NCBI RefSeq assembly: GCF_016902415.1
Contig: NZ_JACJLV010000019.1
Span: 1 to 47,443 of the forward strand
Direction: 5' to 3'
Length of the DNA: 47,443 nt
From: Mordavella massiliensis
GTDB taxonomy: Bacteria > Bacillota > Clostridia > Lachnospirales > Lachnospiraceae
Below are positions 1 to 8,822 of the stretch, piece after piece. The notes below the pieces were generated by a model that worked only from the letters and a program-made list of their open reading frames with translations, had not been told where the DNA came from and made no database searches. Numbering within the stretch: the first letter of the stretch is position 1; the number at the start of each line of letters is the position of its first letter. Position numbers and translations under genes: made by a program.

Positions 1-13
1 GGATGTGGATGAC

Positions 14-1693
14 ATGGGTTTTAAAACAGACATTGAAATTGCACAGGAAGCAAAGATGAAGGTGGTCAATGAGATCGCCGATACGCTGGGGATCCCGGAC
101 GAATACGTGGAGAACTACGGAAAGTATAAGGCAAAGATTGACTACCGCTATTACAATGATTCTCTGAAGGATCGTCCGGACGCAAAGGTGGTGCTGGTGA
201 CAGCGATCAACCCGACTCCGGCAGGAGAAGGAAAGACTACCACAACCATCGGTGTGGCGGATGCGCTCAATAAGATCGGCAAGAAGACCATGGTAGCCCT
301 GCGTGAGCCTTCCCTTGGCCCGGTCTTTGGCGTGAAAGGAGGAGCCGCCGGCGGCGGATATGCCCAGGTCGTTCCCATGGAAGATATCAACCTTCACTTT
401 ACAGGAGATATTCATGCCATCAGCGCGGCCAACAACCTGATCGCCGCTATGCTGGACAACCACATCCATCAGGGGAATGCCCTGGATATTGATACAAATA
501 GAGTAACCTGGCGCCGCTGTGTGGATATGAATGACCGTCAGCTGCGTAATATTGTAGACGGTCTTGGACCGAAGGCAGACGGCGTTACCAGACAGGACGG
601 ATTTGATATCACCGTTGCGTCAGAGATCATGGCAGTATTCTGCCTGGCCAGCGACGTGATCGACTTGAAGAAACGTGTGGCCCGGATCATTGTTGCATAT
701 TCCAGAGACGGAAAACCTGTGACTGCCGGGGATATCCATGCTGAAGGCGCGGTAGCCGCCCTGTTAAAGGATGCGTTAAAGCCGAATCTGGTACAGACAC
801 TGGAGGGGACGCCTGCATTTGTACACGGCGGACCTTTCGCAAATATTGCGCACGGATGTAACAGCGTGATCGCAACCAAGATGGGAATGAAACTGGCGGA
901 TTACATGATCACAGAGGCCGGATTCGGCGCGGATCTTGGCGCTGAGAAGTTCCTGGATATCAAGTGCAGAATGTCCGGTGTGCGCCCGTCCGCTGTTATC
1001 ATTGTTGCAACGATCAAGGCTCTGAAATATAACGGCGGTGTTCCGAAGGCAGAGCTGCAGGAGGAAAATCTGGAGGCTCTGGAACAGGGTATTCCGAATC
1101 TTCTGAAGCACGTGGAAAATATTACACAGGTATACAAACTTCCGGCTGTGGTTGCCATCAACCGGTTCCCGACGGATACAGAGGCAGAGATCGCACTTGT
1201 CCGCAGCAAATGCGAGGAGCTTGGCGTAAATGTTGCTTTATCAGAAGTATGGGCAAAAGGCGGAGAAGGCGGTATTGAACTGGCCAACGAAGTAGTACGT
1301 CTCTGCCAGGAAGAGAGTCATATGGAATTCGCCTATGATACAGAAAGCTCCATCAAAGAAAAGATCGAAGCCATTGCGACAAAGATCTATGGAGCGGACG
1401 GAGTGGATTATCTTCCGAAGGCAGAAAAGGAGATCCGCAACCTGGAGAACATCGGCCTTGGAAACCTGCCGATCTGTATGGCGAAAAACCAATACTCACT
1501 GACAGATGATGCCAAGAAACTGGGAAGACCGGTCGGCTTTCGGATCACCATCCGGGATATTACGGCTTCTACAGGAGCGGGATTCCTGGTTGCTCTTACC
1601 GGCGATATTATGAAGATGCCGGGACTTCCCAAAGTACCGGCTGCAGAAAAGATTGATGTAGACGCAGACGGCGTGATCTCCGGACTGTTCTAA
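14..1693 (+). CDS. fhs: Formate--tetrahydrofolate ligase
   Basis: Formyl-THF synthetase joins formate to tetrahydrofolate using ATP, giving 10-formyl-THF; it is cytoplasmic and is the entry step of the methyl branch of the Wood-Ljungdahl pathway. The protein is about 559 residues, the usual family length. The P-loop [11 protein letters not shown] lies near residues 68-78, and [19 protein letters not shown] follows soon after. The N-terminus [15 protein letters not shown] fits the family if ATG at 14 is used. A GTG at 5 is in frame, and the frame is open to the window edge, so a start further upstream cannot be excluded. It is followed at 13 bases by fchA and then folD, making a one-carbon operon. 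Family assignment is certain; only the exact start is not. Confidence 0.96.
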   Translation: MGFKTDIEIAQEAKMKVVNEIADTLGIPDEYVENYGKYKAKIDYRYYNDSLKDRPDAKVVLVTAINPTPAGEGKTTTTIGVADALNKIGKKTMVALREPSLGPVFGVKGGAAGGGYAQVVPMEDINLHFTGDIHAISAANNLIAAMLDNHIHQGNALDIDTNRVTWRRCVDMNDRQLRNIVDGLGPKADGVTRQDGFDITVASEIMAVFCLASDVIDLKKRVARIIVAYSRDGKPVTAGDIHAEGAVAALLKDALKPNLVQTLEGTPAFVHGGPFANIAHGCNSVIATKMGMKLADYMITEAGFGADLGAEKFLDIKCRMSGVRPSAVIIVATIKALKYNGGVPKAELQEENLEALEQGIPNLLKHVENITQVYKLPAVVAINRFPTDTEAEIALVRSKCEELGVNVALSEVWAKGGEGGIELANEVVRLCQEESHMEFAYDTESSIKEKIEAIATKIYGADGVDYLPKAEKEIRNLENIGLGNLPICMAKNQYSLTDDAKKLGRPVGFRITIRDITASTGAGFLVALTGDIMKMPGLPKVPAAEKIDVDADGVISGLF

Positions 1694-1706
1694 GGAGCCG
1701 CCGGTT

Positions 1707-2333
1707 ATGATGCTTGAAAAGAAAACAACGGAATTTCTGGAAGTGTTGTCTTCCAAAGAGCCGGTTCCCGGCGGCGGCGGTGCAAGCGCCGCCGTCGGGG
1801 CTTTTGCCGCAGCTCTTGGCATGATGGTCGCAAGTCTTACAGAAGGCAAGAAAACATATGCCGCAGTGGAAGAAGAGATCCTCTGTGCAAAAGACCGGCT
1901 GAAGGAGATCCGTGACCGGCTGGTCCATCTGGCAGATGAAGATGCCAGGGCTTTTGAGCCCCTGTCAAAAGCCTACGGGCTGCCAAGGACGACAGAGGAG
2001 GAACAGAAGGTCAGAGAAGAAGTCATGGAAGAGGCGCTCAAGGAGGCCAGCCTTGTGCCGCTTACCATTATGGAAACGGTGCTGGAGTCCATGGCCGAAC
2101 TGGAGGTTCTGGAAGAAAAGGGAAGCAGACTGGCTGTCAGCGATGCGGGCGTGGGCATCCTGTTTGCCCAGGCGGCACTGGAAGGAGCGTCTTTAAACGT
2201 CCTGATCAATACGAAGATGATGAAGGACAGGGAAACAGCCGGACATTATGAGCAGCGGGCGGCGGAACTGATCCGGGAGGGACGTCAGAGAAAAGATCGT
2301 ATTTATGAAAGGGTATTAAAGAAATTGCAGTAA
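1707..2333 (+). CDS. fchA: Cyclodeaminase/cyclohydrolase family protein (FchA-like)
   Basis: A 208-residue protein of the formimidoyl-THF cyclodeaminase/methenyl-THF cyclohydrolase family. The N-terminal PVPGGGGASAAVGAFAAALG motif (about residues 18-37) is the family hallmark; the rest is mostly helical, as expected for this all-alpha fold. Sitting between fhs and folD it probably interconverts 5,10-methenyl-THF and 10-formyl-THF, or feeds formimino groups into the folate pool; the two activities cannot be told apart from sequence alone. No glutamate formiminotransferase partner or histidine-degradation gene is visible, which favours the one-carbon role. AAGGAG ends about 9 bases before ATG 1707; a second ATG follows directly at 1710. 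Confidence 0.85.
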   Translation: MMLEKKTTEFLEVLSSKEPVPGGGGASAAVGAFAAALGMMVASLTEGKKTYAAVEEEILCAKDRLKEIRDRLVHLADEDARAFEPLSKAYGLPRTTEEEQKVREEVMEEALKEASLVPLTIMETVLESMAELEVLEEKGSRLAVSDAGVGILFAQAALEGASLNVLINTKMMKDRETAGHYEQRAAELIREGRQRKDRIYERVLKKLQ

Positions 2334-2352
2334 CAGGGAGGACACAGATAAA

Positions 2353-3210
2353 ATGAGTATCATCATGAAAGGCGCGGAAGTGGCAAAAGCTATGAAAGAA
2401 CATCTGATCCGTGAGACAGAAGCGCTGAAGGAAGCAGGAGTCAATCCCTGTCTGGCTATTATACGGGTGGGGGCAAGACCGGATGATCTTGCCTATGAAA
2501 GAGGCGCAAAGAAGCGGATGGCGATGGTCGGGATCGAGTGCCGCGTCATAGAGCTTCCCGGGGATATCGGACAAAAGGAGTTTGAGGAAGTGTTTGACCG
2601 GGTGAATGAGGACAGTACCGTGCACGGCATTTTACTGTTCCGGCCGCTTCCGGCCCATCTTGACGAGGAACCGGTGAAGGCTGCGATCCATTCGTATAAA
2701 GATGTGGACTGTATGAGTGCGGTAAATATCGCAAAAGTATTTTCCGGAGATGCGACCGGATTTGCTCCCTGCACGGCAGAGGCAGTGATCCAGATGCTGG
2801 ACCATTATCAGATCGATCCGAAAGGGAAAAAGGTTACAGTGGTAGGGAGAAGCATGGTCGCGGGAAAGCCTATTTCCATGCTTTTGCTGGATCGTCACGG
2901 CACAGTGACGCTCTGCCATACCAGAACTGCAGATCTTGCGGCGGAATGCAGGAAGGCGCAGATCCTGATCGCAGCGGCCGGAAGAGCCGGGATGATCACG
3001 GAAGATATGGCAGGCAGCGGGGCGGTTGTCGTAGATGTCGGGATTAATGTGGATGAAGAAGGCAGGCTGTGCGGCGACGTGGACTTTGAAGGGGTACAGG
3101 AAAAGGCTTCGTATATCAGCCCGGTGCCGGGCGGAGTCGGAAGCGTAACCACCTCGGTGCTTGCGGCGCATGTGCTTCGCGGCGCCCGTTATCTGAATCC
3201 GTTAGCGTAG
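2353..3210 (+). CDS. folD: Bifunctional methylene-THF dehydrogenase/methenyl-THF cyclohydrolase
   Basis: FolD oxidises or reduces 5,10-methylene-THF and hydrolyses methenyl-THF, linking formyl-THF to methylene-THF with NAD(P)H. The 285-residue length is typical. The nucleotide-binding loop VVGRSMVAGKPISMLLL lies about residues 157-173, and the C-terminal signature PVPGGVGSVTTSVL about 257-270. Next to the start, the usual substrate-site YxxxK segment is present only in altered form (AYERGAKKR). GGGAGG lies about 15 bases before the ATG, a rather long spacing. It is third in the fhs-fchA-folD row; because FolD itself has cyclohydrolase activity, the fchA product partly duplicates it. Confidence 0.94.
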   Translation: MSIIMKGAEVAKAMKEHLIRETEALKEAGVNPCLAIIRVGARPDDLAYERGAKKRMAMVGIECRVIELPGDIGQKEFEEVFDRVNEDSTVHGILLFRPLPAHLDEEPVKAAIHSYKDVDCMSAVNIAKVFSGDATGFAPCTAEAVIQMLDHYQIDPKGKKVTVVGRSMVAGKPISMLLLDRHGTVTLCHTRTADLAAECRKAQILIAAAGRAGMITEDMAGSGAVVVDVGINVDEEGRLCGDVDFEGVQEKASYISPVPGGVGSVTTSVLAAHVLRGARYLNPLA

Positions 3211-3229
3211 ATGAATGGGGGAACAAATT

Positions 3230-3835
3230 ATGAGAGAAAAATGCAGGATCTTTTTTTCAGCCGTGGCGGCAGGCATCGGGATTGCGATCGGCGGAACGGT
3301 CTATATGTCCCTGGACAATAAGATTGCCGGCGCCCTTCTTTTCACAGCCGGCCTTTACGCCATTGTGCTGAACGGACTGCATCTGTATACCGGAAAGATC
3401 GGTTATCTGGTCAATGAAAAAAATAAAGGATCCTATGGGGTGCTTCTTTTGCTGACCTGGCTTGGCAATCTGGCCGGGACCTGTCTTGCGGCGGCGGCTC
3501 TTACTGCCACCAGAGTGTCTGGATTGTCAGAGACTGCAGCCGGTCTATGCGAGACAAAGCTTGGAGATACGCCGGTCAGTGTATTCTTCCTGGCTGTATT
3601 CTGCGGGATCCTGATGTATGTGGCAGTGGACGGGTTTAAGGAAAAGGGGAATCCGCTGATCCTGTTTCTTTGCGTCAGCGTATTTATCCTTTCCGGTTTT
3701 GAGCACTGTGTGGCAAATATGTTTTATTTTGCCATGGCAGGCGCATGGTCGGCAAAGACTGTACTGTATCTTCTGATCATGACGCTTGGAAACAGTGTGG
3801 GAGGCATGCTGATCCCTGCCATAAAGAAAATCTGA
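3230..3835 (+). CDS. Small formate/nitrite transporter (FNT) family channel
   Basis: A hydrophobic protein of 201 residues, shorter than the 250-280 of typical FocA/NirC. FNT hallmarks are present: the GLYAIVLNGLHLYTGKIGYL stretch that aligns with the FocA helix containing the LFTG break, the LGNLAG segment, GFEHCVANMFYF with the pore histidine, and the terminal GNSVGGMLIP. Family members are pentameric inner-membrane channels for formate, nitrite or similar small anions. Coming directly after fhs-fchA-folD, formate is the likely substrate. An in-frame ATG at 3215 would add five residues, but GGGGGA at 3217-3222 is well placed as a ribosome site for ATG 3230, so I prefer the latter. Confidence 0.85.
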   Translation: MREKCRIFFSAVAAGIGIAIGGTVYMSLDNKIAGALLFTAGLYAIVLNGLHLYTGKIGYLVNEKNKGSYGVLLLLTWLGNLAGTCLAAAALTATRVSGLSETAAGLCETKLGDTPVSVFFLAVFCGILMYVAVDGFKEKGNPLILFLCVSVFILSGFEHCVANMFYFAMAGAWSAKTVLYLLIMTLGNSVGGMLIPAIKKI

Positions 3836-3887
3836 AGATCCGGGGAAACTTAAGAAAACAGCCTCGGAGACAGAATGGAGAAAATGT

Positions 3888-6503
3888 ATGAGTCAAAAAA
3901 TTGTATTGATAGACGGTCACAGTATATTGAACCGTGCGTTTTACGGTCTTCCGGATCTGACAAACTCGGAAGGACTTCATACCAATGCCGTCTATGGTTT
4001 TCTGACCATTTTATTTAAAATATTAGAAGAAGAGACACCGGAGTATCTGACCGTGGCTTTTGATGTACATGCGCCCACGTTCCGCCATGAGATGTATGCG
4101 GAATATAAGGGAACGAGAAAGCCGATGGCAGAAGAATTAAGACAGCAGGTTCCTGTCATGAAGGAGGTCTTAAAGGCCATGGGCATCAAGACCATCGAGT
4201 GTGCAGGCCTGGAAGCGGACGATCTGATCGGGACGCTTTCCGCCTGCTGTGAAAAAGAAGGGATGGAAGTATCCGTCATTTCCGGAGACCGGGATCTTCT
4301 TCAGCTTGCCACAGACCATGTTAAGATCCGGATCCCCAAGACCAGGCAGGGACGGACGGAAGTGGAAGATTATTATGCGGCGGATGTCAAGGAACGCTAT
4401 CAGGTGACGCCTTCGGAGTTTATTGACCTGAAGGCGCTGATGGGCGATTCCTCCGATAATATCCCGGGCGTACCGGGAATCGGAGAAAAGACGGCTGCAA
4501 AGATCATTGTGAAATATCATTCCATTGAAAACGCGCATGCGCATGCTGATGAGCTCAAACCACCAAGAGCTGCCAATGCGATGAAAGAGCACTGGGATCT
4601 GGCAGTTATGAGTAAGGAACTTGCCACGATCAATGTCAACGCAGAGTTCCCCTATGAACTTGCAGAGGCAAAGCTGGAAAATATCTATACAGAGGAAGCA
4701 TATGCGTGGTTTCAGAAACTGCAGTTTAAGAACCTGCTTTCCCGGTTTGATGTGAAAGCTCCATCCAACAAGATTGAAGATTCCTTCCATGAGATCAGGA
4801 ACCGGAAAGAAGCGGAGGCAGTTTTTGAAAAGGCGGACGGCGCCGCATGTATCGGCGCCTGCATCTTTAAAAATAAAGAAGAAGTGCTGCCTTTGTTTGC
4901 AGACCAGGCACAGATCGGCGGGATCGGGATCAGTTTTTCTAAAGAGGACCACTATTGCATCCGTACCGGGCCGGATCTGCAGATATCCTGGCTGCTGGAA
5001 CAACTGTCACGGGTTGCAGCAGGCGCGGAAAGATTTGCCATCTTCGATCTCAAATCACAGCTGGACAATCTGAAGATCCAGAAGAAAGAGAACTGTTTTG
5101 ATGTGACCGTGGCGGCGTATCTTCTGAATCCGCTGAAAAGCAATTATGATTATGAAGATGTGGCCAGAGAGCAGTTGGGACTTGTGATCGAAGAAAAATC
5201 AGAGGAATATGTGAAAGTCTGCTATGAAGCATACACTGCATTTGCCGCTTCTCGGATCCTTCTTGATAAGTTAAAAGAAACCGGTATGGAAGAGCTTTTT
5301 ACAAAGATTGAGATGCCGCTGGTATTTGCCTTGTATCATATGGAGAAAAACGGCGTCCGGGTCAACTCCGATGCGCTGAAGGAGTACGGCGATCAGCTGG
5401 CTGTCCATATCCAGGCGCTGGAGAAGGAGATCTACGAGGAAGCGGGAGAGACGTTTAACATTAACTCGCCGAAGCAGCTGGGCGTGATCCTGTTTGAGAA
5501 GATGCAGATCCCGGGCGGAAAGAAGACGAAGACCGGATATTCCACTGCGGCAGATGTACTGGAAAAACTGGCGCCGGATCATCCGATCGTGTCAAAGATC
5601 CTGGAGTACCGGCAGTACGCGAAGCTAAAATCTACTTATGCGGACGGACTGGCTGCCTATATCGGACCGGATGGCCGGATCCACGGTAAGTTTAACCAGA
5701 CGATCACCGCCACAGGCCGGATCAGCAGTACAGAACCCAATCTTCAGAACATTCCGGTCCGCACGGAACTGGGACGTATGATCCGCAAGGTATTTGTTCC
5801 GGAAGAGGGATATGTATTTGTAGACGCGGATTATTCTCAGATTGAGCTCAGGGTTCTGGCGCACTGCTCTGGGGACGCGCATCTGATCGAAGCGTACCGG
5901 GAGGCCAGGGACATTCACCGGATCACCGCATCCCAGGTGTTCCATGTGCCTTTTGCCGATGTGACAGATCAGCAGAGAAGAAACGCGAAAGCGGTAAACT
6001 TCGGGATCGTCTATGGCATCAGCTCTTTCGGGCTGAGCCAGGATCTGAGTATCACCAGAAAAGAAGCGGCGAAATACATTGATGATTATTTCCAGACCTA
6101 TCCGGGGATCAAGACCTTTCTGGATCATGCCGTACAGCATGCAAAGGATCAGGGATATGCAGTGACTTTATTTGGACGGAGACGGCCGGTGCCGGAGCTT
6201 TCCTCCAGTAATTTTATGCAGCGGTCCTTTGGAGAGCGGGTAGCCATGAATTCCCCGATCCAGGGAACGGCTGCGGATATCATCAAGATCGCCATGATCG
6301 GCGTGGACAGGCGTCTGAAAGAAGAAGGACTCAAATCCCGTCTGGTGCTGCAGGTTCACGATGAACTGCTGATCGAGGCGGAACAGACGGAGGTGGAAAC
6401 AGTAAAAGAAATCCTCCGGCAGGAAATGGAGCAGGCGGCTTCTCTGGATGTGCCGCTTGAGATAGATATGCATACAGGAGACAACTGGTACGAAGCAAAG
6501 TAG
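3888..6503 (+). CDS. polA: DNA polymerase I
   Basis: An 871-residue family A polymerase for gap filling and Okazaki-fragment processing. The 5'-3' nuclease domain (about 1-290) has GLEADDLIGTLS, SGDRDLLQL and GDSSDNIPGVPGIGEKTA. The middle domain (about 300-470) lacks the DxE proofreading motif: the family FDTET position reads FDLKSQ, so it should be exonuclease-dead, as in Bacillus and Thermus enzymes. The polymerase domain has motif A DADYSQIELRVLAH, motif B RRNAKAVNFGIVYGIS and motif C LQVHDELLIEA. TGGAGAA lies just upstream of ATG 3888. coaE follows at 13 bases, so the two are probably co-transcribed. Confidence 0.97.
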   Translation: MSQKIVLIDGHSILNRAFYGLPDLTNSEGLHTNAVYGFLTILFKILEEETPEYLTVAFDVHAPTFRHEMYAEYKGTRKPMAEELRQQVPVMKEVLKAMGIKTIECAGLEADDLIGTLSACCEKEGMEVSVISGDRDLLQLATDHVKIRIPKTRQGRTEVEDYYAADVKERYQVTPSEFIDLKALMGDSSDNIPGVPGIGEKTAAKIIVKYHSIENAHAHADELKPPRAANAMKEHWDLAVMSKELATINVNAEFPYELAEAKLENIYTEEAYAWFQKLQFKNLLSRFDVKAPSNKIEDSFHEIRNRKEAEAVFEKADGAACIGACIFKNKEEVLPLFADQAQIGGIGISFSKEDHYCIRTGPDLQISWLLEQLSRVAAGAERFAIFDLKSQLDNLKIQKKENCFDVTVAAYLLNPLKSNYDYEDVAREQLGLVIEEKSEEYVKVCYEAYTAFAASRILLDKLKETGMEELFTKIEMPLVFALYHMEKNGVRVNSDALKEYGDQLAVHIQALEKEIYEEAGETFNINSPKQLGVILFEKMQIPGGKKTKTGYSTAADVLEKLAPDHPIVSKILEYRQYAKLKSTYADGLAAYIGPDGRIHGKFNQTITATGRISSTEPNLQNIPVRTELGRMIRKVFVPEEGYVFVDADYSQIELRVLAHCSGDAHLIEAYREARDIHRITASQVFHVPFADVTDQQRRNAKAVNFGIVYGISSFGLSQDLSITRKEAAKYIDDYFQTYPGIKTFLDHAVQHAKDQGYAVTLFGRRRPVPELSSSNFMQRSFGERVAMNSPIQGTAADIIKIAMIGVDRRLKEEGLKSRLVLQVHDELLIEAEQTEVETVKEILRQEMEQAASLDVPLEIDMHTGDNWYEAK

Positions 6504-6516
6504 AGGTGGAGAAGAT

Positions 6517-7107
6517 ATGAAGATCATAGGATTAACCGGAGGCGTAGGCTCCGGAAAAACACAGATTCTTGAATATTTGAATAATAAGTACGGGGCGACC
6601 ATCTGCCAGACCGACGCGCTGGGAAAGAAGCTTCAGAAAAAGGGCGGTCAGTGCTATGAAGACATTGTCCGGCATTTTGGAGAAGAGATCCTGGATGAAA
6701 AGGGAGAACTGAACCGGGAAAAACTGGCAAACATTGTATTCCAGAACGTGGAACAGCTGTCCGTGTTAAACGGGATCGTTCATCCGGCGGTCAAAGATGA
6801 GGTCCGCAGGATCATCGCAAAGGAAGAAAGAAAAAATACCAATCTTCTGATCGTTGAGTCGGCGATCCTGGTAGAAGATCATTACGAAGAATTGTGCGAT
6901 GAACTCTGGTACGTGTATGTAAAGGATGAGATCCGCAAGAAACGGCTTCTTTATTCCAGAGGATACGAACCGGGAAAGGTGGACAGCATTATTGCGGCGC
7001 AGCCATCAAAAGAGATCTATATGCAGCACTGCGACCGGGTGATCGATAACAACGGTGTATTTGCAGAAACGCAGATGCAGCTGGATCAGATTATCGCGGA
7101 TTTATAA
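6517..7107 (+). CDS. coaE: Dephospho-CoA kinase
   Basis: CoaE phosphorylates the ribose 3'-hydroxyl of dephospho-CoA, the last step of coenzyme A synthesis. The protein has 196 residues, a normal length. The P-loop GLTGGVGSGKT lies at residues 5-15, followed by the substrate segment CQTDALGKKL. The conserved HP pair of the family appears in VHPAVKDEVR. GAGGTGGAGA precedes ATG 6517 at good spacing. It sits 13 bases downstream of polA; polA-coaE adjacency is common in Firmicutes. Confidence 0.95.
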   Translation: MKIIGLTGGVGSGKTQILEYLNNKYGATICQTDALGKKLQKKGGQCYEDIVRHFGEEILDEKGELNREKLANIVFQNVEQLSVLNGIVHPAVKDEVRRIIAKEERKNTNLLIVESAILVEDHYEELCDELWYVYVKDEIRKKRLLYSRGYEPGKVDSIIAAQPSKEIYMQHCDRVIDNNGVFAETQMQLDQIIADL

Positions 7108-7130
7108 AAGATGGAAAGGCAGAAAGACAG

Positions 7131-7931
7131 ATGATGAGATTATGCAGTATAGCCAGCGGAAGCAGCGGAAACTGTATTTATGTGGGGGATGAAGACACCC
7201 ATCTTCTGGTGGACACCGGGATCAGCAAAAAGAGGATTGAAGAAGGGCTACATAATCTGGGGATCAAAGGGGATGAACTGACCGGGATCCTGATCACCCA
7301 TGAGCACATCGATCATATCCAGGGGCTTGGCGTTTTCAGCCGGAAATATGAGATTCCGGTATACGCCACACCAGGAACGATCGAAGGGATCCGCTCCATG
7401 AAAAGTCTGGGAAAGATCCCGGAGGGACTGCTCCATGAAGTGGAAGTGGACAGGGCCTTCTCCCTGGGAGACATGAAGATCAGTCCCTTTGCCATATCCC
7501 ATGATGCCAGACAGCCTTCCGGATACCGCATCGATAATGATAAAAAATCCGTGGCTGTGGCTACAGACCTTGGGATGTACGACGAATATACGGTAGAACA
7601 TCTGAAAGGCCTAAGCGGCGTTGTGCTGGAGGCCAATCATGATATTCATATGCTGGAGGTAGGGCCTTATCCTTATGTGCTGAAACGAAGGGTGATGGGG
7701 GATAAGGGACATTTGTCCAATGAACTGTCCGGACGTCTGTTGTGCGATATCCTTCATGACGGACTTCAGCAGGTGATCCTGGGACATCTGAGCAAAGAAA
7801 ATAATTACGCGGAACTTGCTTATGAAACAGTAAAACTGGAAGTCAGTTTCGGAGACAACCCCTATAAAGGGGAGGATATTCCCATGATGGTGGCAAAAAG
7901 AGATCAGATGTCGGAAATTATTACTTTATAG
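7131..7931 (+). CDS. WalJ/YycJ-like MBL-fold metallo-hydrolase
   Basis: A 266-residue metallo-beta-lactamase-fold hydrolase. The N-terminus MRLCSIASGSSGNCIYVG and the metal motif THEHIDHIQG (about residues 55-64) match the YycJ/WalJ type, which in Firmicutes often sits next to the WalRK two-component system and has been linked to cell-wall/replication coordination and mismatch-repair exonuclease activity. Further metal ligands are likely in SHDARQPSG, ATDLGMYDE and LGHLSKENN. No walR or walK is seen here, so the gene is detached from its frequent neighbours. ATG 7131 and ATG 7134 are adjacent; the ribosome site does not clearly choose between them. Confidence 0.85.
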   Translation: MMRLCSIASGSSGNCIYVGDEDTHLLVDTGISKKRIEEGLHNLGIKGDELTGILITHEHIDHIQGLGVFSRKYEIPVYATPGTIEGIRSMKSLGKIPEGLLHEVEVDRAFSLGDMKISPFAISHDARQPSGYRIDNDKKSVAVATDLGMYDEYTVEHLKGLSGVVLEANHDIHMLEVGPYPYVLKRRVMGDKGHLSNELSGRLLCDILHDGLQQVILGHLSKENNYAELAYETVKLEVSFGDNPYKGEDIPMMVAKRDQMSEIITL

Positions 7932-7959
7932 TTATGGAAAGGATTGACAGGAAATATTT

Positions 7960-8817
7960 ATGGAGAAAATAGCAATTGTTACAGACAGCAACAGCGGTAT
8001 TACACAGAAGGAAGCTGAAAAACTCGGGATCCGCGTGGTTTCTATGCCGTTTTTTATCAATGACGAACTGTTTTACGAGGATATTACTCTTACTCAGGAT
8101 GAATTTTATCAGAGACTTGCGGAAGATGCGGATATTTCCACCTCTATGCCGTCGCCGGCCGATGTGATGGAACTGTGGGAAGAATTATTACAGGAATATG
8201 ACAGGATCATCCATATCCCTATGTCCAGCGGACTCTCCGGAAGCTGTGAGACGGCCATGGCTCTGGCCGCAGAATTTGACGGAAGGGTTCTTGTGGTAGA
8301 TAATCAGCGGATCTCTGTGACGCAGAGGCAGTCTGTTCTGGATGCTCTGGAAATGAGAGAGAAGGGCATGAACGCAGAGGAGATTGTAACTGTGCTGATG
8401 CGGGAAAAACTGGAAGCGAGTATCTACATTACCGTAGATACGCTGAAATACCTGAAAAAAGGCGGCCGGGTGACTCCTGCGGCAGCGGCTCTTGGTACAG
8501 TCCTGAACCTGAAGCCGGTTCTTACGATCCAGGGAGAAAAGCTGGATGCGTTTGCAAAGGTCAGAGGCTGGAAGGCTGCGAAGAAAACGATGCTGGACGC
8601 CATGGAAAAGGATCTGAAGGGACGTTTCGCAGGAAAAGAAGTGCATCTGGAGATTGCCCATACCTGTACGGATGAAGAAGTGGCGGAATGGGAAAAAGAG
8701 GTGGCGGAGCGTTTCCCGGGCTATGAGATCCATACAGACCGTCTTTCCTTAAGCGTGGCATGCCACATTGGCCCGGGAGCCATGGCTGTGGCATGCAGTA
8801 AGAAGATCGAGATCTGA
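7960..8817 (+). CDS. DegV family fatty-acid-binding protein
   Basis: A 285-residue DegV-fold protein. Members bind fatty acids and act as the FakB subunit that presents exogenous fatty acids to the kinase FakA for phosphorylation. Visible family features are the N-terminal IVTDSNSGI, STSMPSPADVMELWEELL with the head-group-binding serine, HIPMSSGLSGSCETA, the VDNQRIS loop, and the C-terminal HIGPGAMAVAC. No FakA (DAK-type kinase) gene lies in the window. It ends only 5 bases from the 3' end of the convergent tmcAL gene, with no convincing terminator between them. Confidence 0.9.
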   Translation: MEKIAIVTDSNSGITQKEAEKLGIRVVSMPFFINDELFYEDITLTQDEFYQRLAEDADISTSMPSPADVMELWEELLQEYDRIIHIPMSSGLSGSCETAMALAAEFDGRVLVVDNQRISVTQRQSVLDALEMREKGMNAEEIVTVLMREKLEASIYITVDTLKYLKKGGRVTPAAAALGTVLNLKPVLTIQGEKLDAFAKVRGWKAAKKTMLDAMEKDLKGRFAGKEVHLEIAHTCTDEEVAEWEKEVAERFPGYEIHTDRLSLSVACHIGPGAMAVACSKKIEI

Positions 8818-8822
8818 TGCTT

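Noticed and set aside
4170-5003. 277-codon minus-strand frame over polA
   Set aside because: Antisense shadow within a well-supported polymerase gene.
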